The notes below the pieces were generated by a model. It made no database searches and was not told the DNA's origin. It worked only from the letters and a program-made list of their open reading frames with translations. 39,828 bases of DNA from Clostridiales bacterium. GTDB taxonomy: Bacteria; Bacillota; Clostridia; Oscillospirales; Oscillospiraceae. The position numbers and the translations under genes were made by a program. Each line of letters starts with the position of its first letter. The stretch's first letter is position 1. Shown one piece after another: positions 24,897 through 34,191 of this stretch. Location of the stretch: NCBI GenBank assembly GCA_004556205.1, contig SFIL01000005.1, positions 1-39,828 on the forward strand, read 5' to 3'.

Positions 24897-26765
24897 CTAT
24901 TCCAGCTCCGACATTGCCGTTTCCCATTGTGCCATCAGTTCTTCCAAAGCAGCTTCCTCGCGCTCTTTTTCCTCCGTCAGACGCAAGAGCTCCTGATAGT
25001 CTGTCGCGGCAGCGGAAAGTTCTTCATCTAACGCGGCAAGCTTCTGCTCCTGCGCGTCGATCTCACGCTCCAAGCGGCGCACAAGCTTTTCCAGTTCCTT
25101 GCTGCCGCCCGCGGGCTTCGGCGCTTTCTCCTTTTTCTTCGGTTGCTGCACCCGCTGCGCCGCCTCGTGCTCCTTAATGGCGCGGTATTTGGCATAACCG
25201 CACGGAAAGTCGCGAATTCTGCCGTCCTCTAACTCCCAAATGCGCGTGGCGAACTTATCCACAAAATAGCGGTCGTGGGAGACAAAGATCAGCGTCCCCT
25301 CGTATTCATCCACCGCGCATTCGACCCATTCACGGGAAGCGACGTCAAGATGGTTGGTTGGCTCGTCAAGGATGAGAAGGTTGATCTTCTCATCCATCAG
25401 CATGCACAGCCGCAGACGCGACTGCTCGCCGCCCGAGAGCGTGCCGACCGTTTTGAACACATCCTCGCCCGAAAACAGAAACGCACCCAAGCGGTCGCGC
25501 GCCGACTGCGGCGTGCAGTTCTTTTCATAGAGCATCGTATCATAGAGCGTCCGCTCCGGATGCTCGAAATGGATCACCTGCGGCAGATATGCCCACTTCA
25601 CCGAGGGACCGAATTTGATCTTCCCCTCGCCTGCCAACTCGCCGAGCAGGACGCGCAAAAAGGTCGTCTTGCCCGTGCCATTGTCGCCCAAAAGGGCGAT
25701 CCGTTCGCCGCCCGTCACCTTTAATTCAATGTCCGAAAAAATCATCCGATCTCCGAACCGCTTCGTTAAGCCCTTGACGGAGAGCACCTCGTCTCCGTGG
25801 AAATCCTTCTCTCCAAAACGGGCGCGGAGGGTCTTTTCTTTTGTCGGGCGTTCGGTCTTTTCGATGCGCTCCATGCGGTGCTGAATGGACATTGCGCGGC
25901 GGTAAAGCACGCGGTTGTTGATGCCCCAACCCTTCATGCGCTCGACGGTGTAGCCGAGCTGCTTGAGCTTCGCCTGCTCCTGCTCGTATTGCTTGAGCTG
26001 GCGGTTAAAGCGCTCCTGCTTCTCCTGCAAATAGAAGGTGTAGTTGCCACTGTAAAAATCCGCCTTGCCGCCCGTGATCTCAATAATGCGCCCGACCACG
26101 CGGTCAAGGAAAAAGCGGTCATGCGAAATTGTCAGCACCGTACCCTTGAATTTGCGCAGGTATTCCTCCAGCCACTCGACACTCTTGAGGTCTAAGTGGT
26201 TGGTCGGCTCGTCCAAAAGCAAAATATCCGTCTTTTCCAGCAGCAGACGCGCCAGATTCACGCGGGTCTTCTCCCCGCCCGAGAGACGGTCAAATTCCTG
26301 CTTGCGCATCTCCTGCGGAATGCCCAAGCCGTTGCAGATCTTGTCGATCTGCGTATCCTGCTCGTAGCCGCCGCCGGTCAAATAGGCATTGCTCAGGCGG
26401 TCGTATTCGTCCAAGAGGGCTTTCGGGGCGGAAGCCGTCAGCTTTTCCGCCAGCGCGTCCATTTTGCGGCGCATCGCCTCCAAGGGCGCATACGCTGTGC
26501 GCAAAACCTCCTCGGCGCTGTAGCCCGCCGGATAATGCGGAATCTGTGAGATCAGACCGAGGCGTTTGCCCGCAGCAATCGTGATCTCGCCCTCGTCCGG
26601 GGTCAGCTCGCCCGTCAGGAGACGGAACAGGGTCGTTTTGCCGCACCCGTTGCGCCCCATGATGCCGACGCACTCGCCCTCGCCGATGTCGAAGCTCAGC
26701 CCGTCCAAGAGCGTCTGCCCGACCTCAAAGGACTTGACCAAGTCTTTTACCGAAATGTCAATCAT
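24897..26765 (-). CDS. ABC-F family ATPase
   Basis: ABC-F proteins bind the ribosome and help translation or antibiotic protection; they have no membrane part. The 622-residue protein has two ABC domains. The first has Walker A GRNGCGKTT, LSGGEKTRVNLARLL and LLLDEPTNHLD. The second has GDNGTGKTT, LSGGEQSRLRLCMLM and LILDEPTNHLD. A charged linker (about 240-310) joins them. The C-terminal coiled coil (about 545-622) is like that of Uup/YdiF-type members. The ATG at 26765 overlaps the rnmV end by 8 bases. Housekeeping rather than resistance is likely from the context, but this is inference. Confidence 0.93.
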   Translation of the reverse strand: MIDISVKDLVKSFEVGQTLLDGLSFDIGEGECVGIMGRNGCGKTTLFRLLTGELTPDEGEITIAAGKRLGLISQIPHYPAGYSAEEVLRTAYAPLEAMRRKMDALAEKLTASAPKALLDEYDRLSNAYLTGGGYEQDTQIDKICNGLGIPQEMRKQEFDRLSGGEKTRVNLARLLLEKTDILLLDEPTNHLDLKSVEWLEEYLRKFKGTVLTISHDRFFLDRVVGRIIEITGGKADFYSGNYTFYLQEKQERFNRQLKQYEQEQAKLKQLGYTVERMKGWGINNRVLYRRAMSIQHRMERIEKTERPTKEKTLRARFGEKDFHGDEVLSVKGLTKRFGDRMIFSDIELKVTGGERIALLGDNGTGKTTFLRVLLGELAGEGKIKFGPSVKWAYLPQVIHFEHPERTLYDTMLYEKNCTPQSARDRLGAFLFSGEDVFKTVGTLSGGEQSRLRLCMLMDEKINLLILDEPTNHLDVASREWVECAVDEYEGTLIFVSHDRYFVDKFATRIWELEDGRIRDFPCGYAKYRAIKEHEAAQRVQQPKKKEKAPKPAGGSKELEKLVRRLEREIDAQEQKLAALDEELSAAATDYQELLRLTEEKEREEAALEELMAQWETAMSELE

Positions 26766-27345
26766 GGTATTCTCCGTATTGCTTCAAAAATTCCTCTCGG
26801 GTCATCAGCAGATTCAGCGCGTCTAAAAAAGCGTTCGCACCCAAATGCGCAGGCAAGCGCAGCTCATTTTGGAGCTTTCTGCGTTTCCCCGCGCTGTCCT
26901 TTCCGCCGGACAGCCCCGTGAGAAACAGATCTGTCTTTGTAATCTGTGCCGTGGGCGCGTCGGTCTGCTCCGTCTGCGCGCCCGCATTTTGGAGAGCAGC
27001 GAGTAAAACCTCGGGCGTCATGCCCTCCACGCCGAGCTTGCCCTCCTTGCCCGCGTGGGTCTTGCGGCGTTCCTTCCCGGAAATATCGGGGATGTAGGCG
27101 TGCAGCACCTTATCCTTCGGCAGCGCACCTTTTAGGAAATTGCGAATGACAAAACCCGCCCCGTCCGAGTCCGTTAGAATAATCAGTCCTCTCGCCTGCG
27201 CGACGCGGCGGAGAAAGTCAAGCATTGCCCGATCCTTCATCACGCCGAAGCCGTTCGTCTCGAAGATCGGCGCGTCCACGAGCTGCGACAGTGTGTTTTT
27301 GTCATACCTTCCCTCGACGACGATCGCCTGCTTGATCTTAATCAT
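26758..27345 (-). CDS. rnmV: Ribonuclease M5
   Basis: RNase M5 trims the 5S rRNA precursor in low-GC Gram-positives. The 195-residue protein has an N-terminal Toprim domain with the glutamate motif VVEGRYDK (about residues 8-15) and the DxD motif LTDSDGAGF. The segment IPDISGKERRKTHAGKEGKLGVEG is the family block. The ATG at 27345 has GGAGGAGG upstream and overlaps the holA end by 8 bases. In many Firmicutes rnmV stands next to ksgA; here it is coupled to holA and the ABC-F gene. Confidence 0.95.
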   Translation of the reverse strand: MIKIKQAIVVEGRYDKNTLSQLVDAPIFETNGFGVMKDRAMLDFLRRVAQARGLIILTDSDGAGFVIRNFLKGALPKDKVLHAYIPDISGKERRKTHAGKEGKLGVEGMTPEVLLAALQNAGAQTEQTDAPTAQITKTDLFLTGLSGGKDSAGKRRKLQNELRLPAHLGANAFLDALNLLMTREEFLKQYGEYHD

Positions 27346-28375
27346 GCCGTGCCTCCTCCGCAAGCGAGAGAATCAGCATCTCCGCCAAGCGCTCCGGCGT
27401 ATCGTAAGAAGTCTTAATCTGATAATCGGTTTGACAGCACAGCAGCATCGCCTGCCGGCAAAAGCGCTCGGAAAAGCGGCGCGAAAGCGTCATTGTCTTG
27501 CCTGCGGCATAGGGCGCGATGCCGCACAGAGACGCAAGCTCCTGTGCACCCTTGCCCTCCGTCTGCAAAATCTTCGCCGCGTTCAGGCGCCGCATCTGCG
27601 CGCCGACGGCGGCGACGATCGGTATGACCTCGGTCTGCATTTTGAGCAGTACCTGCAGCCGCTCAAGCGCCGCGCCGAAATCACGCTGCGCGAGTGCGTC
27701 GGTGAGTTGGAAGACCACAGCGTCCAATGTCGGCTCGACAACCGCGTCAATGTCCGCGCGGACGACCGTCTCCGCGCCCGAAAAGGCGCATATTTTTTGA
27801 ATCTCGCCGTCCAGACGCGTCATGGAAAGCCCGCACTGCTGCAGAAGATAGGTGCAAAGTTCGGGTGCGATCTGCTTCCCCAAGGCACGGAAATGCCGCG
27901 CGATCCATGCTCGCAGATCGCTCTCGCACTGATAACGAAACTCCGCAAGCACCGCGTTCTTTTCAATGGCGTCCCAAAGCTTTTTCTTGCGTTTGTCCGG
28001 CTTGAAGTCCGTATATGTCAGCACGAGGCAGCAATACTCCGGCACATCGGCAAGCATTGCCGTCAGCCTCTCACGGTCACTCTCTGGCAGCTCGAACAGG
28101 TCTACCTCCTCGACCAGCACCATCGAACGCTCCGCCATCATCGGCAGCGCCTCCAGTGAATCCGAAAGAGTTTGCAGTGAGAAATTCTCTGTCGTCAGAC
28201 GGTGGAAGTTAAAGTCCTCCGTCAGCTCGTCTAAAAGCTGTTTTTTGAGCTGCTCGGCGTAATAGCGGCGCAGATAGTCCTCCTCGCCGTAAAGCACATA
28301 AAAGCGGGCGGGCGACTTTTGCTTCAAATCGTTCTTCAGTTGTTCAAATCCGCCGTTTTCCTGCTTTTTTGCCAT
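27338..28375 (-). CDS. holA: DNA polymerase III subunit delta
   Basis: HolA is the delta (wrench) subunit of the clamp loader and opens the sliding clamp. The 345-residue protein has the AAA+-like fold of the family. The N-terminal ARFYVLYGEEDYLRRYYAEQL holds a degenerate P-loop, as expected for delta. A mid-region (VLVEEVDLFELPESDRERL) and helical collar domain follow. GAGGTAG precedes the ATG. It begins 4 bases after the comEC stop. Confidence 0.94.
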   Translation of the reverse strand: MAKKQENGGFEQLKNDLKQKSPARFYVLYGEEDYLRRYYAEQLKKQLLDELTEDFNFHRLTTENFSLQTLSDSLEALPMMAERSMVLVEEVDLFELPESDRERLTAMLADVPEYCCLVLTYTDFKPDKRKKKLWDAIEKNAVLAEFRYQCESDLRAWIARHFRALGKQIAPELCTYLLQQCGLSMTRLDGEIQKICAFSGAETVVRADIDAVVEPTLDAVVFQLTDALAQRDFGAALERLQVLLKMQTEVIPIVAAVGAQMRRLNAAKILQTEGKGAQELASLCGIAPYAAGKTMTLSRRFSERFCRQAMLLCCQTDYQIKTSYDTPERLAEMLILSLAEEARHD

Positions 28376-28379
28376 AATT

Positions 28380-30629
28380 CTACCTCAAAACCGTGATATC
28401 GCCGCACGTATCCGTGCGATAGACCGCCGCGCCGACGGCGGCAATGCGTTCCAGTACCTTCTGTGTCGGATGTCCGTAGCGGTTTTCTCCGACGCTGATG
28501 AGCACAACATCGGGTGCGGTCTGCAAAAGCAGTTTCTCACTCGTCGCGTTCTCCGCCCCGTGATGACCGGCAACCAGCACCTCGAGATCAGGGAGCGTAT
28601 GCGTTTGCAGCAGCGCCTCCTCCTGTGCACTGCTCAAATCGCCCGTGACCAGTATATCATATTCTCCGACGGACATCAATGCAGATAACGAGGCATTCTT
28701 CTCCTGCGCGTCCGGCGGCATCAGAAGGCTGAGCGTCCCGCTTTCAGATTTCACCGCCGTATCCGCGTTCAGAAAGCGACAGGACACGCCCGCCGCACGC
28801 GCGGCTTGAAGGAGCAGCTCACAATTGTCCGTGTCGTCCGATATTTCAGGAAGCACCAGCTCGCCAACCTCGATTCTTGACAGGAGCTGTATGGCACCGC
28901 CGACATGGTCAGTGTCGTAATGCGTCAGAATCAGCAGATCAATGTGCCGTCTGCCCTCCATCAGAAGCTTGCGGGCGACGTTCTCTCCGTCCCGCTCGCC
29001 GCTGTCTCCACCGCAATCGACCATTGCAGTAAAGTCACCGCTGCGCAGCAGGACACATTGCCCCTGTCCGACGTCAAAAGCAGTGATTGCCGTATCTCCC
29101 GCCTCCCGTGCGGAGAAAATGCACGCACCGACAAGGGCTGCGAGCACACAGGAGAGCAGCACCGCCGGCTGAATCTTTCCCTTCTTCGGCAGGAAATACA
29201 AGCCGAGCAGAATATAGGTCAGCACGAGCCATGCAACAATATAGCCGCTCGTTGTGTAGACCGCAGCATAGGGCGCCCCTGCAAGTGTCCGCACAAGCCA
29301 AAGGAAGGCGTGGATCGGATAGGAAAGTGCTTGCGCAGCGAGGGTGCCGAGAGCCGCAGAGGGCAAACCGATCAACAACACGGCAAAGGCAGCGATAAAG
29401 ACAAGACCGATCAGTGTCAGCGTCAGCAGATTGGTCAAGGGTCCAATCAGTGAAATCGTGCCGAACGCCTTTGCAAGCAGCGGCTGGATCAAAACGGTTG
29501 CGCCGAGGCTTGTCGATAGAATCGCCGCGCCGCCCCGAACGACTTTGCGCAGGCGCGGGAAACGCTTTTTCAGCGTCTCGTCACGCAGAAAATGCAGCAA
29601 TCCGCGGTAAATGCGCGGCGTAAGCAGGAAGATTCCCGCAATCGCGCCAAAGGAGAGCTGCAAGCTGAGATTTGCGATTGCCCACGGATTCCGCGCAAGA
29701 ATGAGCATCAATGCAAAGCTCAATGTCGTCGGTGCATCCTCCTCCCTGCCCAGCAGAGGCGCAAGCAGCAGAACACCGTTCATGACAACAGCCCGCGTGA
29801 CGGAGGGTGTAAAGCCGAGCATCGCCGCAAAGAACAGCATCACGAAAGCGCTGACGATCGCGCCGAGTCTCCGCCGCTGTCGGCATAGCAGCATGACCGC
29901 GCCGACCAAAAGCGAAACGTGCATTCCCGAAACTGAGACAATATGAGAGATGCCCGTCACAGACATCTCATTTTGCGTCCGATAGGAAAGCCCCGAACGG
30001 TCGCCCGTCAGAAGCGCGCGGACAAAGCCCTCGGTATCATCGGGAAACAGCTTGTCAATATGGCTGCGTATCGCAAGGGCGGCTGCCGTCGGGTAACAGC
30101 GCAGCGGCAGGGATGCCGCCGGCGTGATCTCCGCCTCACCGCGCTGAAAGCCTAAAAGGGAGATGTCGCGCGACTGATAATACAGATTTTCCGTATCGCC
30201 GCTGCCCTGCGAAACATCAATGATCTCCGCACACACCTTCACCGTGTCCCCGAGGGAGAGCGTTTCCGGCTCACAGTCGAGATAGAGCATGATCTTCCCG
30301 CCCGCAAGCCGCGCCTCAACGCGGCAGCCGTACTTCGTTTCCTGCGGCGCATCACAAACCTCTGCGGAAATCGTCTGAGCTTTCCCACAGTAAGCGCGAA
30401 GCGGCTCGATTTTCACGCGCTCATAGCTCCACGACCACAGCAGTCCGACGGCAAGCCCAAGTGCGCAGATCCTCCCACGTTCGCAGGGCGCGGCGTGGAA
30501 AAAGCGCAGCACAAGCGCCGCCGTCAGCAATATGCCGACGGCAATCAGCGCATATGTGCGAGGAAGCAGCCACACATAAATTGCCGCTGCAGCCGCGAAG
30601 GAACACGCAAACATTGCCAGTCGCCGCAT
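28380..30629 (-). CDS. comEC: DNA internalisation competence protein ComEC/Rec2
   Basis: ComEC forms the membrane channel that takes up single-stranded DNA in transformation. The 749-residue protein shows the full three-part layout. An N-terminal hydrophobic and OB-like region spans about 1-185. The multi-spanning competence domain (about 195-490) includes GDRSGLSYRTQNEMSVTGIS and SVSGMHVSLL. A C-terminal metallo-beta-lactamase domain (about 510-749) carries FDVGQGQCVLL and the metal motif LTHYDTDHVGG, then GHHGAENAT. GGGAGG precedes the ATG. The frame is intact, so it may be functional, although the other competence genes are not in the window. It is followed closely by holA. Confidence 0.96.
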   Translation of the reverse strand: MRRLAMFACSFAAAAAIYVWLLPRTYALIAVGILLTAALVLRFFHAAPCERGRICALGLAVGLLWSWSYERVKIEPLRAYCGKAQTISAEVCDAPQETKYGCRVEARLAGGKIMLYLDCEPETLSLGDTVKVCAEIIDVSQGSGDTENLYYQSRDISLLGFQRGEAEITPAASLPLRCYPTAAALAIRSHIDKLFPDDTEGFVRALLTGDRSGLSYRTQNEMSVTGISHIVSVSGMHVSLLVGAVMLLCRQRRRLGAIVSAFVMLFFAAMLGFTPSVTRAVVMNGVLLLAPLLGREEDAPTTLSFALMLILARNPWAIANLSLQLSFGAIAGIFLLTPRIYRGLLHFLRDETLKKRFPRLRKVVRGGAAILSTSLGATVLIQPLLAKAFGTISLIGPLTNLLTLTLIGLVFIAAFAVLLIGLPSAALGTLAAQALSYPIHAFLWLVRTLAGAPYAAVYTTSGYIVAWLVLTYILLGLYFLPKKGKIQPAVLLSCVLAALVGACIFSAREAGDTAITAFDVGQGQCVLLRSGDFTAMVDCGGDSGERDGENVARKLLMEGRRHIDLLILTHYDTDHVGGAIQLLSRIEVGELVLPEISDDTDNCELLLQAARAAGVSCRFLNADTAVKSESGTLSLLMPPDAQEKNASLSALMSVGEYDILVTGDLSSAQEEALLQTHTLPDLEVLVAGHHGAENATSEKLLLQTAPDVVLISVGENRYGHPTQKVLERIAAVGAAVYRTDTCGDITVLR

Positions 30630-30645
30630 TGCCGTCCTCCCTTTG

Positions 30646-30674
30646 GAAAAAGGGGCGAAGCCACCGCCCGCCCC
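30646..30674 (-). terminator. Putative terminator between the HIT gene and comEC
   Basis: On the minus strand GGGGCG (30669-30674) can pair with CGCCCC (30652-30657) and TTTTT follows (about 30647-30651). The stem is only six pairs with an 11-base loop, so it may be a partial attenuator. The comEC ribosome site lies just downstream. Confidence 0.5.
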
Positions 30675-30687
30675 ATAATTGAATCAA

Positions 30688-31026
30688 TCAGTTAAAGCTT
30701 CCCAGCGTTTTCCCGCCGAGGACATGGAAATGCAGATGCTTGACCGTCTGCCCTGCGTCCTCGCCGCAGTTTGTTACGACGCGATAGCCGTCGGAAAAGC
30801 CGAGCACACTTGTCAGCTTGCGGATCACATTGAAAATATGCCCGACAAGCTGCTCCTGTTCCTCGTGAATCTGATTCGCACCTGTCAGGTGCTCCTTCGG
30901 GATCACGAGAAAATGCTGCGGCGCGAGCGGCTGAATATCATAAAATGCAAGGCACAACTCGTCCTCATAGAGCTTCTTCGAGGGAATCTCCCCCGCGATG
31001 ATCTTACAGAAAATGCAGTCGTCCAT
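30688..31026 (-). CDS. HIT-family (HinT-like) nucleotide hydrolase
   Basis: HinT proteins hydrolyse purine nucleoside phosphoramidates and aminoacyl-adenylates. The 112-residue protein is of usual length. It has the zinc-type CIFC at residues 4-7, the substrate region IQPLAPQHFLVIPKEH and the histidine triad HLHFHVL (His97, 99, 101). AAGGAG precedes the ATG, and the gene begins 12 bases after alaS. The pairing with an aminoacyl-tRNA synthetase gene suits known HinT activity on aminoacyl-AMP; that link is inference. Confidence 0.95.
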   Translation of the reverse strand: MDDCIFCKIIAGEIPSKKLYEDELCLAFYDIQPLAPQHFLVIPKEHLTGANQIHEEQEQLVGHIFNVIRKLTSVLGFSDGYRVVTNCGEDAGQTVKHLHFHVLGGKTLGSFN

Positions 31027-31038
31027 GGTGAATTCTCC

Positions 31039-33678
31039 TTATTTCACATTGTCCGCGACAAAGCCGTCTACGATTGCCAGTGCGTCGTCGAGCTTGAGCG
31101 CGTCCTTGCCGCCGCCCATTGCGGAATCGGGCTTGCCGCCGCCGGAGCCGCCGCAGACCGCGCAGACCTCCTTGACGAGCGCGCCCGCCTTGATACCGTG
31201 GGCAACCGCCTCCTTGCCGCAGACCGCGAGAACGGTGATCTTCTCGCCCTGCGTGCTGGCAAGCACCGCCACGGTGTCCGCCGCGCGGTCGCGGATCTGA
31301 TCGCCCATCTTGCGCAGATCGGCAGGCTCGACATCATTTCGCACAGCGGTCAGCACCTTCAGTCCTTTGACATTTTTTGCGGAGAAGAGCACACGCTCAA
31401 CCTCGCCGCAGAACAGTTTGTCCTTCATGCGGTCAAGGTTCTGCTTCAGTTCCTTGATCTCCGTCATCACACTGTGGGAGCGCGTCAGAAGCTCCTTCGG
31501 CGTGGTCTTCAGTTCCTCCGCAGCGCTGAGCAGCATACGGTTCATCTGCTCCGTCTGCTGCAAGACGAGCTTGCCCGTATACGCCTCGATACGGCGCACG
31601 CCGGAGGCAACGGACGCCTCGGAGGAGATGCGGAAAGGACCGACCTTCGCGGTGTTGTCCAAATGCGTGCCGCCGCAGAATTCAAGCGAATCGTCGCCCA
31701 TCTTGACAACGCGAACAGTATCACCGTACTTTTCGCCGAACAGCGCGGTCGCGCCGAGCTTCTTCGCCTCCTCAATGGGGAGGATGAGCGTATCGACCTC
31801 GTCGCCGCCGAGCACCATTTCCATGACCTCATTGCTGACGGACATCAGCTCCTGCGCCGTCACGGCGGAGAAATGCGTAAAGTCAAAGCGCAGATGATCC
31901 GGCTCGACCAAAGAGCCTGCCTGATGGCAGTGGTCACCGAGTACGCGCGTTAACGCGGTTTGCAGCAGATGGGTCGCGGTATGCGCGCGGCAGATCGCCT
32001 TGCGGCGCTCAAGGTCGATAGAGACGGTACAAATATCACCTAACTTAAGCGTGCCGGACTTCACCACACCGTAATGCATATATTTGCCGCCCTTATTCTT
32101 CTGCACGTCGCGGACTTCAAAGATACCGTCGGGACCTTCGATTGTGCCGTGGTCGGCAACCTGACCGCCCATCTCAGCGTACATCGTCGTGCAGTCGAGG
32201 ACAACGACCGCCTCGACACCCTCTGCGATCTCGTCGCGCAGTTCGTCGTCTGCGACAATAGCAAGCACCTTGCCGTCCGTGACCGTGTTTTCATAGCCGA
32301 CAAATTCCGTCGCGGGCATCTCCTGCCCGAAGTCCATGCCTGCCCAGCCGAGGTCGCCGAGCGCTTTTCTCGCCTCTCTCGCGCGCTCCTTCTGCTCCTG
32401 CATCAGCTTGCGGAAGGCGTCCTGATCGACCTCCATGCCCGCTTCCTTTGCCATCTCAATGGTCAAGTCGATGGGGAAGCCGTAGGTGTCGTAGAGCTTG
32501 AACGCATCCGCGCCGGAGAAGACCGTCTCACCCTTTTCCTTATGGGATGCGAGCATCTCTTCATAGATCCGCATACCGCCGTCGATCGTCTTGGCGAAGT
32601 TCTCCTCCTCGACGCGCACGACACGAGTAATATATTCCGCACGCTCGCGGAGGTAGGGATAATGCCCCTCATTTTCATGGATGACCGTCTCCACGACCTC
32701 GCAGAGGAAGGGCTTGTTCACGCCGAGCAGCTTGCCGTGCCGCGCGGCGCGGCGGAGCAGGCGGCGCAGGACATAGCCGCGTCCCTCGTTCGAGGGCAGC
32801 ACGCCGTCCGCGATCATAAAGGTCGAAGCGCGGATATGGTCGGTGATAACACGCAGGGAGACGTCCTTCTCATGGCTCATGCCGTAGCTTGCGCCGGTCA
32901 GCTCCGTCACCTTGTTGGTAATGTTCATCACAGTATCGACATCAAACAGGGAATCGACATCCTGACAGGCGACTGCCAAGCGCTCCAAGCCCATGCCCGT
33001 GTCGATGTTCTTTTGGACGAGGTCGGTATAGTTGCCCTGTCCGTCGTTGTCAAACTGGGAGAAGACGTTGTTCCAAATCTCCATATAGCGGTCGCAATCG
33101 CAGCCGACGGTGCAGTCGGGCTTGCCGCAGCCGTACTTCTCGCCGCGGTCATAGTAGACCTCGGAGCAGGGACCGCACGGGCCGGAGCCATGCTCCCAGA
33201 AGTTGTCCTCCTTGCCGAAGCGGAAAATGCGTTCGGCGGGGATACCGATCTCCTTGTTCCAGATCTCAAACGCCTCGTCGTCGTTCTCATAGATGGAGGG
33301 ATAGAGACGGTCCTTCTCCAGTCCGCAGACCTCGGTCAAGAATTCCCAGCACCAAGCGATCGCCTCGTGCTTGAAGTAGTCTCCGAAGGAGAAGTTGCCG
33401 AGCATCTCAAAGTAGGTGCCGTGGCGGGCGGTGTGACCGATGTTGTCGATATCGCCCGTGCGAATGCACTTTTGGCAGGTGCAGACGCGGCGGCGGGGCG
33501 GCTCGACCTCGCCCTTGAAATAGGGCTTCATCGGCGCCATGCCGGAGTTAATGAGCAGAAGTGAGCGGTCGTTCTGCGGGATGAGAGAAAAGCTGGGCAG
33601 GCGCAGGTGTCCCTTGCTCTCAAAGAAGGAGAGGAACATCTCGCGCAGCTCGTTTACGCCGTATTTTTTGTTCGCCAT
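31039..33678 (-). CDS. alaS: Alanyl-tRNA synthetase
   Basis: AlaRS charges tRNA-Ala and edits mischarged Ser and Gly. The 879-residue protein is full length. The class II catalytic domain begins at the N-terminus (SFSLIPQNDRSLLLINSGMA, with CQKCIRTGDIDNIG). A tRNA-recognition region follows. The editing domain has both zinc motifs (HTATHLLQTAL and CGGTHLDNTAKVG). The C-Ala domain holds GGSGGGKPDSAMGGG. The ATG at 33678 has GGAGG 8 bases upstream; the open frame continues upstream through the T-box, which is not coding. Expression is under an alanine T-box. Confidence 0.98.
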   Translation of the reverse strand: MANKKYGVNELREMFLSFFESKGHLRLPSFSLIPQNDRSLLLINSGMAPMKPYFKGEVEPPRRRVCTCQKCIRTGDIDNIGHTARHGTYFEMLGNFSFGDYFKHEAIAWCWEFLTEVCGLEKDRLYPSIYENDDEAFEIWNKEIGIPAERIFRFGKEDNFWEHGSGPCGPCSEVYYDRGEKYGCGKPDCTVGCDCDRYMEIWNNVFSQFDNDGQGNYTDLVQKNIDTGMGLERLAVACQDVDSLFDVDTVMNITNKVTELTGASYGMSHEKDVSLRVITDHIRASTFMIADGVLPSNEGRGYVLRRLLRRAARHGKLLGVNKPFLCEVVETVIHENEGHYPYLRERAEYITRVVRVEEENFAKTIDGGMRIYEEMLASHKEKGETVFSGADAFKLYDTYGFPIDLTIEMAKEAGMEVDQDAFRKLMQEQKERAREARKALGDLGWAGMDFGQEMPATEFVGYENTVTDGKVLAIVADDELRDEIAEGVEAVVVLDCTTMYAEMGGQVADHGTIEGPDGIFEVRDVQKNKGGKYMHYGVVKSGTLKLGDICTVSIDLERRKAICRAHTATHLLQTALTRVLGDHCHQAGSLVEPDHLRFDFTHFSAVTAQELMSVSNEVMEMVLGGDEVDTLILPIEEAKKLGATALFGEKYGDTVRVVKMGDDSLEFCGGTHLDNTAKVGPFRISSEASVASGVRRIEAYTGKLVLQQTEQMNRMLLSAAEELKTTPKELLTRSHSVMTEIKELKQNLDRMKDKLFCGEVERVLFSAKNVKGLKVLTAVRNDVEPADLRKMGDQIRDRAADTVAVLASTQGEKITVLAVCGKEAVAHGIKAGALVKEVCAVCGGSGGGKPDSAMGGGKDALKLDDALAIVDGFVADNVK

Positions 33679-33925
33679 GGGAAAAACCTCCATAAGAAAG
33701 AATATACCCCGCCCCGAAGATAGGGGCGAGGTGAATCGCGGTACCACCCTAATTGCCGTTTGAAACAGCATCTTAGTCATCCGTTAACGGGGATAAGCCG
33801 TCCCGTTCATCGCGGGCTGCTCGGAAGTGGCTGTTCGTGTGTCCGGACTGCGGGGCTTGCACCGTCCCCCGCTCGCTGCCGCCCTCGGCACGAATTGGCT
33901 TCCTCAACGCATCGTTTGCATTATT
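33679..33925 (-). promoter_or_regulatory. T-box riboswitch leader of alaS (alanine specifier)
   Basis: The leader senses uncharged tRNA. On the minus strand the T-box core AGGGTGGTACCGCG is at 33737-33750. Its UGGU bulge would pair with an ACCA end, which fits the A discriminator of tRNA-Ala. Stem I is closed by GGAAG (33899-33903) with CTTCC (33823-33827), and TTCGTG/CACGAA continues the stem. The 3' side of the internal loop holds GCC followed by A (33829-33831), an alanine codon. The terminator stem CGCCCC/GGGGCG (33710-33715 with 33723-33728) overlaps the antiterminator region, and a T-rich run follows. Confidence 0.92.
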
Positions 33926-33931
33926 GTTGTC

Positions 33932-33960
33932 ATTCTAACAAAAACAAGGATTTTTGTCAA
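33932..33960 (-). promoter_or_regulatory. alaS/T-box promoter
   Basis: On the minus strand TTGACA (33955-33960) and TAGAAT (33932-33937) are 17 bases apart, directly upstream of T-box stem I. Confidence 0.88.
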
Positions 33961-34119
33961 CCGTTTTTGCGCTTCTTTCCTCTACATTTTATTCGTAATG
34001 CGCATATCTCCTACCCTTATAGGGCGCGACGCCGACTGCGCAGCGACCGCGCAGCTGCAGACGACACAGGCAAACGGTAAGGGACAAAATGACAAATTCG
34101 TCATCTTTCTCTGCGCGGC

Positions 34120-34148
34120 TTGCATATCCGAATCCGATTTAGTATAAT
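34120..34148 (+). promoter_or_regulatory. dusB operon promoter
   Basis: TTGCAT (34120-34125) and TATAAT (34143-34148) are 17 bases apart, 43 bases upstream of the dusB ATG. In the 159 bases between this and the divergent alaS promoter no gene or conserved motif was recognised. Confidence 0.75.
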
Positions 34149-34191
34149 AACCATATCCGACATTTCTTAACAAGGCAAAGGTGGTACACTC

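Noticed and set aside
23933..25177. Open frame of 414 codons on the plus strand over mrp and the ABC-F 3' end
   Set aside because: It is antisense to conserved genes, with an Arg/His-rich composition typical of shadow frames.
30679..31953. Open frame of 424 codons on the plus strand across HIT and alaS
   Set aside because: It is antisense to two conserved genes and has no family likeness.
32074..33564. Long open frame (496 codons) on the plus strand opposite alaS
   Set aside because: It is fully antisense to a well-conserved gene, its translation resembles no known family, and there is no ribosome site. Long antisense frames are expected in GC-rich coding DNA.
33679..33780. N-terminal extension of AlaRS by 34 codons
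   Set aside because: The extension translates the T-box and its terminator; GGAGG fixes the start at 33678.
34003..34152. Small plus-strand open frame of 49 codons upstream of dusB
   Set aside because: It has no ribosome site, it overlaps the dusB promoter and the peptide is not recognisable.
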